Shown: positions 25,633 through 40,020 of the stretch, piece after piece | How the letters are laid out: every line of letters starts with the position of its first letter | How positions within the stretch are numbered: the first letter of the stretch is position 1 | Source of the DNA: Hymenolepis diminuta | Lineage: Eukaryota > Platyhelminthes > Cestoda > Cyclophyllidea > Hymenolepididae | Length of the DNA stretch: 64,000 bases | Assembly: GCA_900708905.1 (NCBI GenBank) | Contig: CAADRB010000008.1 | Location: 1,472,218-1,536,217, forward strand | Direction: 5' to 3' | The notes under the pieces: generated by a model | The model's database searches: none | The model's input: only the letters and a program-made list of their open reading frames with translations | What the model was told of the DNA's origin: nothing | Program-made: the position numbers and the translations under genes

Positions 25633-28600
25633 ATTTGTTCGAGTGCGCCGCGGGGAGATTTTCAAAGTATTTAACATAAAACTTAATTTTATAGCAAATG
25701 TGACTGTTTGCTAGATACTGGCATAACCCTGCAATTTTGCAAAGTTTTAACGTATAATTGTATTACAATATTTCCTATATATTAATAATACGGCGTCCTT
25801 TACAGCACGCGCTAAGAGGAGGAATACTCTCAGCAGTTAATACATATTATTAGAAAAGCTAACTAAGATAATGATTTAGTAGTGATATGTAGGCAGCTTG
25901 CAAAAATTTTCAGTAGTACTTAAATTGATTAATAGACACGGTACGCTAGTAAATACAAATAGATATATGTGCAAAAGTTTGAAATAGTATAATGATTTAG
26001 CTCTCTGAAAGACGTAAAAGATAGAGGATCATAATATAAGCTAATTTTAAGAATATACGTAGAAAACTTAATATGATTATATATATCATAGGGTATTGAT
26101 TCGTTTAATATAAGAGTTCGGCAAACCCGTCTTTCGTTTATATATAGCATCAAATGTAGCTTATAGCATGGAGTTATATTCAGTTAAGTACGAATAATCG
26201 AACCATAAAGATGAGTAAGCGAGAACTTGAAATATTATAATTGGTGAAGCTAACATTAAAAAAAATTAAGATACCTAATTCCAAAATGTTTGAATTCCTG
26301 TAAGGCTGTAGGCATATGGATAATTAAGAATTTAGATATTTTTTGTCGGTCAAAACCTCACATTTTGTTAATATCCTTAGTGGATCTGAACCTTTAATTT
26401 AATAAACTTCACTAATTCTAAAATTCAATCCTTTTTTTTCCAAATCGTATTCAAAACCATAATATATATATTATCACTTTTATCAATATCGCCCGTTAAA
26501 ATTCATTTTATGTAAAGCATTATCTATCGAATAGATAAGATAAGTCAAGTCACTTATGTCGCCAGATCAGTTCGAAGGTGGCAGACAAGCCACCCTAATT
26601 TATTAACAAGTAAATTAAGTTAATACACAAAATATTTCTTTATTGGACGTCAGTCATGTCTCGTCACCGGAGTCTTGGCGTAATGATTGACATCTGTCTA
26701 GGTGTCTATGCCCAAACACGCAAATACGCAGCGAGACCGCCTGTGGACACTATAGTGGAGATCTTATCGCCGGTCAATCGTTTCTAATCGCCAGGTGTTG
26801 ATGGACATCTGCAGGTTATAGTATCTCCCATGGAAATATGAAACAATTACATATATAGCAAATCGATTTTATAATGATTTTAAAGATTAAATTAAATATT
26901 ACTTTAAGCATATGCGTCATCCATATTTTCAGTACAATTTTCACTTCCAGGGTTCTCCTTGTATATACTGGAAAAAAAAGTACATTTAACTGAATCGCTA
27001 CTAATGCAAAAACCAAAGATATTATTTTGCATTACCTGAAACTGTGTAATTTTTTTATCTTTTTACTCAAGATGTTTGGCCCGTTTAATTGAATAGTATT
27101 GTAATATTAAATACAATGATAGGAAAATCGGTTCTTCTTTCCTATGTAGTGCTGTTGCGAATATATAGTTCTGTGTACGTAATAAGTTCACTTAGTGATT
27201 TTCATACTGTTCAAGAGCTTTAAATTCAGACTTCAAAAGAGAATCTGTGGGTGTCTGGTGTCATTTCCAATGATACAGCTAGAAAACTTGGTTATATGAA
27301 GAGTGTATATTCTCATCCATGAATGAATTGTGTTGTCTTATCCAAAAATTCTGTAGATGGGTTAAACTAAGCAATATTTCAGCGAAGAATGATCAAAGTA
27401 TGGTTTCGTTTTTTATCAATTTTCAATAAAGAGATTTGGTCTAAATTCCTCTTTTCCAGTTGTATGACTCAAGATGTCATGTGATACTGATTGTAGGTGG
27501 AATGGTTCGATTTCGTTTGAAGGCGTTGAAGTACAGAATAATTCAATACATTTTTGTTTATTTATATTTATAGCGTGTTTTATTACATTTTTATTACTAG
27601 CTCAGTCACACATTCAATTTTAGCACATCTGGCTGATATATTCATCAGTGAAATTATTGTATATCTCAAGGTTAAAGATTTGATGAAATAGATATTAGCT
27701 CCATCTATTTATAATATTTGATAGACAGAAGTTTAATTATACTTCTTCTCTTTTTTGAGAAGTTTGCAGTCCATTAATACCCTTTTGATCGGATTTAACA
27801 AGTACAGCTGAATAATGTAACAAATACACAACACCTGGCATGGCAAACATACACAAGACTATCACTTCATTGAAGCACGTCTTATGTTATCTTAGGTGTA
27901 TTCATCCTATACAGAAGGTCCGATTCGGGAATCCTCTTATTGATCTAAGTCTGTAAGATTTGAAAATTCAGCTCAAACCTACATGGTTGTCCACAGTGGT
28001 TATAGTTTAGAAATTAATTGTGTAGTATAAAGAAATTTGGCTAAGCTATGGTTCTTCTAAAACTTTACGAACTTCATTAAAACAGAACATGTAGCTGGAT
28101 ACTTTTATTAGGAGAGAGCAGGGAACTCAAGCGTTTGGGTCAATTTGGAAAGCTGAATTTAGTAGGCTATGTAGAAAATAATGGGGCTCAATATGTTGGA
28201 GTAAGTTAAATTTGATATTTTAGGAAGCGTGATCTAGTAGATCTTTATTAAGGTACGCTATACAGATGAAGTAAATAAATGCATAAGGATATGAAATCCA
28301 GTAATATATATGGGAGATTAAATATGAACCATGACGTACCAAGATGACAAATGGTGCGCCTACCTCCACCAGAAGCGATAGCGACCAATGACTATACTGT
28401 CCAATCTAGTCAAAAGCCACACAGAGCTCCCAGTTCTGTTTCCCCATTGCTCCACCCCGTGTGGAGATATATGCTTCAGTTTGGTCCGGCATACGTCTAA
28501 CACGCTTGGGGCTCATACTATTATTACTTGACAAGGTTCTTGGTGGAGGAGGAATGAGTCATAGACAGAACGAAGCAGAGCTTAATAAGAGACATGCAGG

Positions 28601-30780
28601 ATAGAGGGATAAAGCGGTTAGTGAGTTATGGGATAGTTAATCCGAGATAGGGATGAGGTTGCTACGCTTAGACATAAAAATCAGCCACGAGCCTTAAATG
28701 TGCTACCTCATTTACTTCTATTGGATCATTTCCTTTTATTTTTAACAGATTCTTATTAATGGTATATTTTACTTGAATTCCCTTATGCATATTCGGTGAA
28801 TTCCATACATAATCTATACGCTGCACATCCTCATAAGAACATTTAGGTCGTATTCGACATAAACAACAGACCTGTCTCTTGAGCAGTATTTTCTCTCAAC
28901 AAGGCTCTACCCATGAATTGATAATATTACACACGAAAAAAACATAGTTTTCTATTTTCAGTCGTGAATGAGCATTCGAACGCGAGGAATAATAAAATAG
29001 TCCAATAAATGTTGAAGGGGAGGGAATCGAGTAGAGCTTGAGAGTACAGTCCGAGTCTCAATAAGATTCGTATTATACTTAATGGATATATTTCCCTGCT
29101 TCAAATTCTAATGTTTCAAATTTCAGAATTCATATTCCTGATATCCAGAGTTTATTGACCAGCTGATTAATTTTGATCGTCATGGCATTCCAATATTATA
29201 TTTTTAGTCCATTTGAATACAAGTTCGTTACAAAGATGCCATTTCGACAAGGGATGCATAGCTTTCAATATTACATTTACTGAGGGGAGGAGAAAGATAA
29301 TTTTGGAAATTTCAATCTTCAATCCAAGATTGCTGTGCAGCTTCAGTTACTGTTAGGGCCACTTTGTCTTTGTAAACTTAATTCCCTGAGATTTTGAGAG
29401 TTTTCGGTTGACGCTCAGCTTTCATGGAAAGTCGGTGAAAAGTGCAGTAGATGTCAGTTTTCTTGAGTGAATATTTACATTCGTTGGCATTTCAATACAT
29501 GTTCTTCTTCTCACAGCAATATACAGGGATTATCACAATATTATTATCACACAGTAATAATCCATTCATCAAGGGTTTGCAAATATTAGACAGGGAAGGT
29601 CCTTTTAATGAAGAATTTATTGAATTCTGAGCAATTTACCATATGACCATAGTATTAGCACCAGTTAGCCAAATATATATATATTACTTCGTTCCACTTC
29701 TCTAGCCCATATCTAAAAGATATCTTAAAATAAGAATTGAAGGGAGATATTTTGATCATTTCTAATATTAGGATAAACCACCAACTCAATAAATCTATGC
29801 CCTCGCTGATGCAATACTGCGAGCCCAAACCCATTAATATTACGTAGCATCTATCTCAGTTCTGCAATGTTATGATGATGTAAGCCGCTTACTATCTTGT
29901 GGAATCATTCAGTTTTCTAAAGCATGGGAAGAAAGAAATATTTAAAGTGGGAAGATCAATTATCCAATTAAACAACTGATCAATAAGCATGAGATATCGA
30001 TGATAAGATTTTTGATCACTAATCCAGATGACGAAATGTTAAATTTAAATTTTGCAAAGTAAATTACCAATCAGGTAAATATTTTAAGACTGAAATCCAA
30101 AAATAGATTAATTCAGTAAAACTCCTTGATACCGCGACCTTATTTTCAGCATCTTTTGGATCCCCTCCCCTTTCTCATTTACAGGACAGATTTCATCTGC
30201 ATTACCAAGATGAAAATACGCAATTTTACTTTGCTTTGAGTTGTAATATAATATTACCAGTCAGAAGTTTGAACAACTTATTAACAATGGTTTATTATAC
30301 GGATAAAAATATCTTAACATCACTGGCAGGTGAGAATCAACCTATGCTAGCTTATTCAACTAATTGTCTAGATATCAAGGGCGAAATATGCCCACATATT
30401 TCATGTCAATGAATATAATGACAGAGTGTGGAAGCCAAACTTTGGACTTTTAAGTTCTTTTAATGTCCTCCTAGCAGCAAACTACTTACCATAATCGGAT
30501 GGCCGGCATCGTCCACTAAAGATGCTAATTACGTGTGACATTGTCCCAGTGAGCTCTGATATCGTGGCATCTAGTTATTGTTAAATAGTCCCATAATTTA
30601 GAAAAATAAATATTCTAAATCTGATGACGAGGTGTCGTATTATTCAAGCAACTGTTTCCAAGACCTTATCAGTCTAAGATTCCGCTATTCTTGGAAATAC
30701 ATTTTATCTTAATATGTCAAAATTGGCCAAGATTTTTTATCGTTTTCACATAAACATTAGTGCGCGTGATGACGCATTAA
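25633..30780. other. Intergenic, AT-rich, no gene recognised
   Basis: Between the cytochrome c1 start and the four-TM gene. Open frames at 25929-26153 and 26816-27016 (-) are AT-rich noise. Contains one copy of the dispersed repeat at 26528-26810 and a GC-richer patch at 28330-28660 of unknown origin. Near its right end a minus-strand ATG with an open 17-codon stretch and a GTAAGT donor (30541-30490) could be a first exon; see findings. Confidence 0.5.
26528..26810. repeat. Dispersed repeat, copy 1 (partner at 62067-62348)
   Basis: About 280 bp that recurs, same orientation, at 62067-62348. Shared blocks include ATCGAATAGAT, TTTATTAA.AAGTAAATTAAG, GAGTCT.GGCGT.ATG, GGACACTATAG.GGAGATCTT and CAATCGTTTCTAATCGCCAG. 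There is no coding frame. The sharp ends shared by both copies suggest a discrete mobile unit (short non-autonomous element or solo terminal repeat); class undetermined. Confidence 0.7.
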
Positions 30781-30784
30781 TTCC

Positions 30785-30982
30785 ATCCTAGCCAATCAGC
30801 GTTGCCTCAAGGCATGTCAGCCAATTGCCACACGCGAAGGTGTGTGATCGATGCAAAATTCGCGTAAGCGTAGTCCTTTAGAGCCAGTGTATATGTTGTA
30901 GGAACAACGCTCATACAGCAGCTGGAGTGTTTCGCTATTAACGGCGCTACGAACCTTCAAAATTTAATTCGATTTTCACAAA
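30785..30982 (+). promoter_or_regulatory. Probable promoter region of the four-TM gene
   Basis: GC-richer than its surroundings, with CCAAT boxes at 30792-30796 and 30821-30825 and several CpG-containing words just upstream of the ATG at 30983. No clear TATA box. It could act in both directions if the candidate minus-strand exon at 30490-30541 is real. Confidence 0.35.
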
Positions 30983-33900
30983 ATGGCTAAGAATGGTGTA
31001 GGCAAAGTCCCCGATAATGCTGTTGGCAACGGGGAGCCGCGTCTGAGACGTCAGAGAAAGCGACCCAGACGATGTGCGATTGGTTGCTACCATACCAGTG
31101 CCTTCATTCTCGCTATTGGAATTATTGTAGCCTTTGCTGGAATTTGTAGCAGTAGGCTTTTCGAGATCTTTCTTTATGATAATCGCCATCCACCTCTGTT
31201 CCATCACTTAACTATCCATGTGGGTCTTTTCGATGTTCGGGGGGAAAAAATCTCAAATGGGGCAAATCCGACTGTTGAAGAACTCTATTTCCCACCAAAC
31301 CTCGATGGTAAGTTCGATATTTATTAAATTTTCAAACAAAAATGGTTCTAATTGGGATCTAATAAACTGACCTAACTTAACATTAGAGTGATTTGGACTG
31401 CCCAATAAGATTTTTTACCAATTGTTCATCAGATCTTGGATCTAATCAGATGTGAGAAAGATAATTCCATCCATATATTTGTTGATTAAAGTTATCTCTG
31501 CGATTTTTATGTAGTCCCGCAGTTGTTGGAGAAGTAATATACGCACTTGAACCAGTTGTAGAACAATGTGTAATATCTATCTTGAGAATTTAGCCAGTAA
31601 ATGATACATCAAAGAAAAGTGGAAGTGATTTAAAATTATGGTTTAGGTCATCTAATAAACTAATGTTTGTTAAGTTTAAAACGTACCGGTTGATGTAACG
31701 CTTTCAACGTTGGGAATTTGAAAATGTGGTTGATCTACTGCTTTAACTATTATTCTTTGGAAATGTTTCTCAAATTTTGGATGTAGTCTACAATTTATTA
31801 TCGAAGTCTTCGTCAAATATCACTTGTTTTTTCTATAAAGATATCACTAATATGAAGTTACTTTGCTTCATTTAATTCGATGATTGACCACTGAAATTGC
31901 ACTAAGAAAGAAGGGAAAAAACGGGCCTTTATTACGGAAGTATCAGGTTGTAACAGAGGTCCTGTTCAATTTTTGAGCCATGTGTTTAGGGCACGATTAC
32001 TTCAATTTAGCTCGTTAATGTTGTATTCTTATCTATGATTATTAATAAAATATTATTTCTTTCAGATTATGTGATAATTATCGTTATTAACAACTATTTC
32101 TAGCTCTAATGTGCACTCAAATAAAGAGCATATCAGGCATATTTTACCTTTTGAATTCTATAAAGGAAATACGGCAAGCTCGGCAGCTTGTGGAAATGAT
32201 GTTGTGAATGAAGAGACCTGCAGAAGGTGGTTTTCTGCAGGTTGTTTCAAAAAGGATGGCTTCAGCCTGAAATACGAGAGACGAACCGAGAGCAGGATAC
32301 TCAAAAAGACCTTAATTCTGAACAATTGGAAGTTGCCATTGATGAAAATCTAACTTGCACTACTAGAGAACTGAGGAAAACCTTTCACGTAAGCCGCCAG
32401 ATGACCATATATAGGGAAGTAAAAAGACTTGGGTGGGAAATGGGCCCTCCCCACACGATTTTTCAGAAATCAACAAGCAACAGCGTGTGACCTGTTGTGT
32501 TTCACTGCGTCCTCGTGAATTTCAGGCACCTTTTTTAAACCGAATCATAACTGGCGACGAGAAGTGGAGCCTTTACAGCAATGTTAAGCCCGAAAGACCG
32601 TGGCTAAGTCGTGATTCAAAGCCAATTCCAGAACCGAGAAGTGGACTGCACGCGAAAATATTCTTTTGTGTGTATGGTGGGATTTGAAGGGAATTGTTTA
32701 TTATGAACTAATGGGCGACAATCAAACAATAACATCTGAAGTTGACTGTTAGCAGCTAACCCGTTTGAATGCAGTTAACGGCAGGAAAGACGGCCTTCTT
32801 TGATCAATGGAAAAGGAGTGATTCTGCACATGACAATGCCAGACTCCACACTTCAAAAGCAACCAAAAATCTCGTTGAAGAATTTGCCTTGGAAGTCATG
32901 CATCACCCACCATATTCTCCCGATCTTCTCTTGCACCAACCGATTTTCCTCTTTTCATAGGCAAACGGAATCATTTAATGGGATAAAGGCTTACTTTAAG
33001 AGAAGAGGTCGAAATGAAGAGGCTAGTTTCATTTTTGAGTCCAAACTGGCAAAATTCTATGAAGAAGGAATGAGAAAGCTTATGACAAGATGGAAAGACG
33101 TAATTAATAAAAATGGTGACTATGTTGAACACTGAATAAAAATATTTTTGACAAAATTTTCATTTTAGTTCAAATTTAAAAATGGACAGAACTTTGTTAC
33201 AAGCTGATACATTTACTTACGTATATTTGGTTACCTGATTAGCTAATAATTGCAGCAGTGGTGAGATTGCAGTTCCAGACACGATCGTAGAGGCTGAATA
33301 ATCGATAATTCTCTGCATGAGGGGCGAAGATTGTGATCTTCGTTCAAGTGCTCTGACATTTTTTGATTCGGCTATACCATAAACAACTAAAGATGATATC
33401 TTCCTTGTGAATTACTTGTGTAACTAATTCTTTTTATTTTAGCAGAAATGGTGATGTTTAAGGTATCCTAGATCTTAGAACTGCACCTCAATTAACTTAT
33501 TTCACTAAGTTATTTGTTGGATGGTCGTATTTTACGCCTCTCTTCCGTTTAACATATTTGTACATAGGTTTACATGTATCTTCTTAAATCTGCATATATG
33601 TGTGGCTAAATCGATCGGTTTGTTTAAAGTGAATCATTTTCAAACAGTTTAGTCTGGTGTGAGAAATGCTTTATCAAGTAAGCTTCTTCTAACGCTTCTT
33701 AATGTTGACGTAGAGGTCTGCCATGTCAGAAGACACGAGTTAGAGATCCACTTTAAATGGCCGTTAATATGAGCTGAAATAGTCCTTGCATCAGCTATTA
33801 TCACTAGCTTCAGTGACCAATTTAATTCTAGTGCTCTGTCTAAAACTATGATGTTGAGATGGAAGTCGACAATAATGATGGAGGTTACAGGGGATGGGGA

Positions 33901-36900
33901 ATACAGACATTTCGACATTATTTACAATAACGATATTTGTGGGAGTGAATAGTTGGAAAAAGGTGGGAAGTCAACTCGGCCAATCACCCTAATGATATTC
34001 GCAATCCGACAATCTGCACTTTCACTGCATTCATCATCTTCAGTGAGTCACCCCCATGCCTATGTAGGAAGCGCATGGTCTAAAAATAGATTTATTGCAA
34101 ATCGTCTTATAATTGAGGCAGAATAGAATGACAGTTCATAAATGACTTCAAGAGCAAGAAGCCCAAGCGACATTAAGGGGCACAAGATTGAGGGAAAGCA
34201 ATCATCCTGCCGCAATTATTACTTTCATCTAAACCGACATGAGATCGTAATTGAGCATATATCAGCAACTAGCTTCTCATCGGCTCATTGTGCGCCCATG
34301 TTGTTCTGTTTGGTCTGTCCTTCCCTATTGGCTGGTAAGGCAGCTAGTTTAGCTTTCTTCCAATTCTTTAGAGCTTGAAAGTTAATCAGGTCAACCACGG
34401 TGGGTCATGCAGAGAATTTATCAGGCTGATTGCAGAATTCCTCGTTTTTACTTTGGAAAAATCTAAAGTTTGTGACCGTGTAGGGATTACTTTCTCAGTA
34501 GAATTTTCTCGCTGATATCTTTTGGTATGTCGTTGTTTCAGCTTCCTAAGTTGGGACCCATTATGCAACATCCATCTATAAGTTCGCCTTTTTTTAAAAA
34601 TAATTCATTCGTTGTTCTTTTTTTTTTATCTTCTCAAAATTAACGCACTAAATATGATTACTTTTATAGATCTCAGTATAATTATGTAATTTTTCTTCCT
34701 TATACCTCCGAAAGTGGGGCAATTCCGTTGGATGTCAATGACTCGTTTTTTTCCCCAAAATTAAAGGTTTGAGAGACTCGCAACATTTTTGATCAAAAAT
34801 AAAGTGCTTTCAGTTTTACCGATTTGGACTACTTTTCATCGTTATCGGGTTTTATGGGTGTTATTGTCAGGTAAACTCCCACTACCATAAACAAACAATC
34901 CCATCAACCCATCCGTTTTCTGTATTTTAGAACCCAGATGGTTGACAGCCAAGGCCGCTGCAGTGATTGGTCTGATTTTTGGCCTTGTGGCCTTGATTAT
35001 TCATTTGGCGCTTATTTGTTGCAGCCGTGGAAGGGAGGATAAGCCGTGGGGAACAGTCGCTGTGGAGATTCTCTGTTGTCTCATTATCGGTTAGTCCTGT
35101 TTGATTTTTGACTTATTAACATTATAGAAAATTTTAACTGTTCATAAAGTGTGACTTAATATGACATCAATTGAAAAGTACCAAAGAATTTTAGGAAAAG
35201 AAATACTGGCATTTTTGGAATTCTATCATCGAGATTTTACAAAGTGTACTAAAGTATCATCGCTATTTTAAAGTTCACTGACAGCCCTCAGCCCCTTTAG
35301 CAAAGTGTTTCAGTACTCATTATCGATAGAGGGATAGCATCATGAAGCGTTCATAGTGAGAACTTCAAATTCCGATGCCCTCTTTATCAGTTGGACTTAG
35401 CCAGTACTGCTGTCTACTAGGTTCACTGGATCTGCATCACTATCAATGAAGCCAATATACATGATATTATTCGGACAATCGAATATATAGTTAAGTAAAG
35501 TCGTTATTTGGAAAAGGGTAGGGAGATTTGGTTCATGGGATTCGGGATTTTTTATGTCTTCTCTACTCGGCTCAGAGGAATATGTACTGTTCCTTTTTTC
35601 GGAAGATCCTTCGAAGAGGCTTGCATTAAACTTACTGTTAAAATCACGGATAACGTTCTAAAAGGCGACATTTTAAGCAACTCTGTCTTATTCAAGATTT
35701 AAGGCACCCGGAAATCGGTAACTTAAATTTCTTGTTGATTGTAGATAGCACAATAGTTTTGCTTTACTTTCTGCGAATACTCGTATACAGTTGATAGCTT
35801 CGCATTTTACTGTTTTTGTTTGAATTCAATAGAATGTAATGCACTCATAATGAATAAGCGTGTTTGCAGGCAGATCTACTAATAAAAGATGCCGAAAGGG
35901 AAGTTTTGTAGTAATGAAACTTGAGGTATCCGTTCTTGATCCAATTATTGTTTTTGAAAGTCATTTTCAATGCAAGTTCAGGTTTGTTGTGTTGTCCGAA
36001 GCCTAGCTGCCACAATCTAGGTGTCCAAAAGGTATTGCCAGGCTACAGCCGAATTAGACGAAGTTGGAAAGGAAAGCAGCTGCCATTCCACGACATTTCA
36101 TTATTTTAGTCTCTTTATTAGAGTATTAGTCTTCTTCATATGGTTGATTTGAGGTAGATTTACTAGGGGTTAAGGTATCTTATCTTCCCCTATCTCTTCT
36201 TCATTCTATTTTCCACCAATCTTCGCTACGACAACGGCTAGAGAGAGGAAACATGACAGTGGTGAGCAGTCTTCATTGAGAACTAGAGACCAGAAGAAGG
36301 AGAGGGCAGGAGACTGTATGTATTTATATGTATATTTATATAGTTCATTGAGAAATGCAAACATAAACAGATAAAGCGATTTCGAACACTGCTAATCGGG
36401 GGAACTGGTAATCTCGCTCAAGAGCCACTTAAGTGATTTAGCCACGCTTATTAAAATAAACCACTTGAGGACACACGATGGTTCTGCTTGAGGTTAGGTG
36501 CTTCACATACCACTGTGGGATTAATGACAATCTTAAGGTCAAGAGAGGTTCACCATCCCACTGATGGTTGTCAAGATGTCAGGAGCAGCGTGGTAAGACC
36601 GGGAGGTCACTAGGCGACCATCTGCAAATGTGAGTTAATCATCCCGAGACAAAGCATATACTCTACGTCGCTGAGCCATGTTTGTCGGCACTGTTTCGCA
36701 TTTCTTTTATGGAAAAATGCAAACGGTTCCTTACTTAATTACTTTTAAATGTGATGGAAATGAAGTTAAGAAACTACATCCCAAAATGTTAAACTCTGCT
36801 CTGTAATTTGATGCAATCTCTAACTGCACCCGAGCCAGACTGAGAAAATACTGAAGACGAGAGGGTATGCGACAAGATCTACTGCGGGAAACTCTAAATA

Positions 36901-37452
36901 GTCCTGAATTGGATTTGAAAAATTCCATCTAAATCAAAATCCTTGTATTTTAAAATAAATTTCGCTATATCCATTTATTCTTTCGATCTTCACGTACAAC
37001 ACTAAGTTGAAACGGTAAAAATCAAATCCATGATAGGTTGTTTTTTTTGTTATATTTCAGTTATCGGCTTGCTTGTCAGTCTCAGTCTGGCCGAATCCGA
37101 GATTGAGGGCGTGCATAATCACGGAGATGAAACCCTAGTTCGCATGCTTCAAGCCAACGAGCTGCTTGGAAATGGCACGGAAATTTATCGATCTGCAATT
37201 CCTGCGAATACTGACGCTGAACAGTATGTTCCACCATTGCCGCTACTAAATTCCGTCGCCGAGTTCAATTTAGTACTCTCTGAACCTCGACAAAGTTTCT
37301 ACGTCCTGATTGCTGCTGATTTTATCTGTCTTCTGGCTTTCCTTATGTCTCTGGTCTATTTTGTTCGGCTCTCAGAGCGTGAAGAACAGCTGAGAAAACA
37401 ACTCCAAAAAGCCGAAGTCGCTAAGCCAATTTCTGAACGCCCGCTCGTGTAA
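30983..37452 (+). CDS. Four-transmembrane protein of claudin/PMP22-like topology; apparent frameshift in exon 2
   Basis: Exons: 30983-31307, 34931-35090, 37061-37452 (TAA). A basic N-terminus (about residues 20-30, LRRQRKRPRR) precedes TM1 (about 38-56). A first extracellular loop follows, then TM2 (AAAVIGLIFGLVALIIHLAL) and TM3 (about VEILCCLIIGVIGLLVSLSL) spanning the exon 2/3 join. A longer second loop is followed by TM4 (VLIAADFICLLAFLMSLVYF) and a charged cytosolic tail with EREEQLRKQLQKAE, possibly coiled. Two longer loops and four helices recall the claudin/PMP22/Clc-like superfamily, but no signature motif was found. Entry and exit phases of exon 2 require 159 bases, but 160 are present: read from the 5' side, a TAA appears at 35041-35043 right after GRED. 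Either an assembly indel or a broken copy. A complete mariner sits in intron 1. Confidence 0.72.
31943..33207 (+). mobile_element. Mariner element with both inverted repeats, decayed transposase
   Basis: Terminal repeats TCAGGTTGTAACAGAGGTCC (from 31943) and, inverted, TCAGCTTGTAACAAAGTTCT (from 33207 leftward) are flanked by TA at 31941-31942 and 33208-33209. The total of 1265 bp is typical of mariner. The transposase (about 32111-33135) shows the N-terminal helix-turn-helix region (HILPFEFYKGN), then RIITGDEKW, HDNARLHTSK and HHPPYSPDL, which carry the first two catalytic aspartates and part of the third. Frames shift near 32.25, 32.45 and 32.68 kb, and a TAG is at 32750-32752, so it is dead. 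It lies in intron 1 of the four-TM gene. Confidence 0.85.
33220..33350. repeat. Dispersed repeat, copy B (copy A at 15.1 kb)
   Basis: Same order of blocks as 15140-15290, starting just beyond the mariner's right TA. Sequence left of the mariner (about 31890-31940) also resembles the flank of copy A (15090-15125), suggesting the mariner inserted into this repeat (inference). Confidence 0.45.
33351..34930. other. Rest of intron 1 of the four-TM gene
   Basis: AT-rich. Open frames at 33649-33918 (-), 34142-34378 (+) and 34386-34571 (-) show no family features or splice support. Confidence 0.5.
35295..35455 (-). repeat. SINE copy, diverged
   Basis: In intron 2 of the four-TM gene: a GGGATAGCATCATGAAGCG block (cf. 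GGGGTAGCATCAGGAAGCC at 21.69 kb), GAACTTCAAATTCCGATGCC, TTATCAGTTGGACTTAGCC and GGATCTGCATCACTATCAAT follow the SINE order. Confidence 0.5.
36390..36690. repeat. GC-richer repeat-like segment in intron 2 of the four-TM gene
   Basis: Contains GAGCCACTTAAGTGATTTAG and a block at 36643-36683 shared with 14121-14160. No coding frame. Probably an old dispersed element. Confidence 0.35.
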
Positions 37453-38636
37453 ATTTGCTCACTACTTATAAACTGCTAGTAATAAGAAATGTAGGACTAT
37501 TCATCCATTACAATCCCATGTACATCTATTTGAACTCATCTGATCCAACAATTAATTGTATTTTGAAGAGTCATGTGACGCCTCTTTTGTTAAGCCCGTT
37601 TTAAATCAGTGATTTTGCATATTCCGTTAAAGTCCAGGTTATAATTAAGTGCATTTTCTAACCTTATAGAAATTGATTGTAAAACTAGTTAACAAATCAA
37701 CAGATAAAGAAAAACTAAGCGCAAATTTATTAAAGATGAGAAAATCCGAAATTCGCCTGCCAATAATAGAAGTAATTTCTATTTTTATGTGTTAAATCGG
37801 GATTCATAAAATACAAGTAAGACAAGAGGTCCTAACTGACCAATAACGGTCCAAACTATATGTTTGAAGTCGGGCTGACTAGCGAACTTAGTAAAGCCCA
37901 AAATTGTAATCAAAACACTTGTAAAATTTAACACAGCGCCTAATGTGAAATTACATTCACTTGAATGAGAATTCGATCAAGTTTTCACGTAACATGTATT
38001 GGAGGATAGCAGAATGAAAAGTACAACCCTCCTGGCAATTTCAAAGCCACAAGAACTACGCGAGAGACCAGACGGCTTGCTCATTTACACCTAGTATTGA
38101 GGCTTTTAAGTTCCTATTGGTCAAGCCAATGTGCGTACGTGTAAATACACGCGTACATAAACTAGAGAGCTATGCCATATATGGCCATTGAGCTCGGATT
38201 GGTCTCTTAGGGTGCGGTCGTATACGCGAGCCTACAAAGAAGCTGAGTAATAGAACAAAGGCAAACATGAATAAGCACTAGCCCCTAGTCTCGGAAATAA
38301 ACTACCTTATCCGTACGGATGAGGGGCAAGTCGTTAAGGTTATCCCAATATATAGGCCACGTAAGAGACGTCGTTCAGCTCCTTTCCGGGTAAATATCTC
38401 ACTGGTTTGGACCGCACGCACAAGGTTAACTCAAGCATACTAACTCACTCAAATCAATTGCTACAAGTACAAATACCGGTCAGCACTAGTAGCCCCCTAA
38501 CAAAGTGCACCGAACTTTAATCTAGGGATAAAGTACTTATCAACCAAGAATTAAAAGAGCAAGATTCACAAGGGGTGGGAGAATGTATTGATCGTTTTCA
38601 TGTAAAAACAAAATGCGGGAAAACATGATAGCGGAC
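37453..38636. other. Region between the convergent 3' ends of the four-TM gene and actin
   Basis: No open frame of note. No canonical AATAAA was identified for either gene; AATAAG at about 37481 is a weak option. The 38080-38420 part is GC-richer and contains a promoter-like cluster, listed separately. Confidence 0.5.
38105..38216. promoter_or_regulatory. CArG box with flanking CCAAT motifs downstream of actin
   Basis: A perfect CCATATATGG at 38175-38184 is flanked by CCAAT words in both orientations (near 38107, 38116 and 38200). The same combination lies upstream of actin at 39925-40020. No TATA box or actin codons follow on either side. Confidence 0.35.
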
Positions 38637-39881
<1,245 letters not shown>

Positions 39882-39902
39882 TTAAATGAGCGCAGTTCAC
39901 AG

Positions 39903-40020
39903 TATTTATATGCTCTCGTACTAGCCATATATGGTAAACAAGATCAACCAATTAGATGAGTTGACCATAATTGTCGTGCGTGCGTCAACCAATGCGAGCA
40001 CTTCTCTTGTGAGTGATTGG
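39903..40020 (-). promoter_or_regulatory. Actin promoter: TATA box, CArG box, CCAAT boxes
   Basis: On the minus strand TATAAATA (complement of 39903-39910) lies about 65 bases before the ATG. CCATATATGG (39925-39934), a perfect serum-response-factor CArG box, is just upstream. CCAAT words follow at 39948-39952 and 39989-39993 (+) and 40016-40020 (complement). The arrangement matches metazoan actin promoters. Confidence 0.75.
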
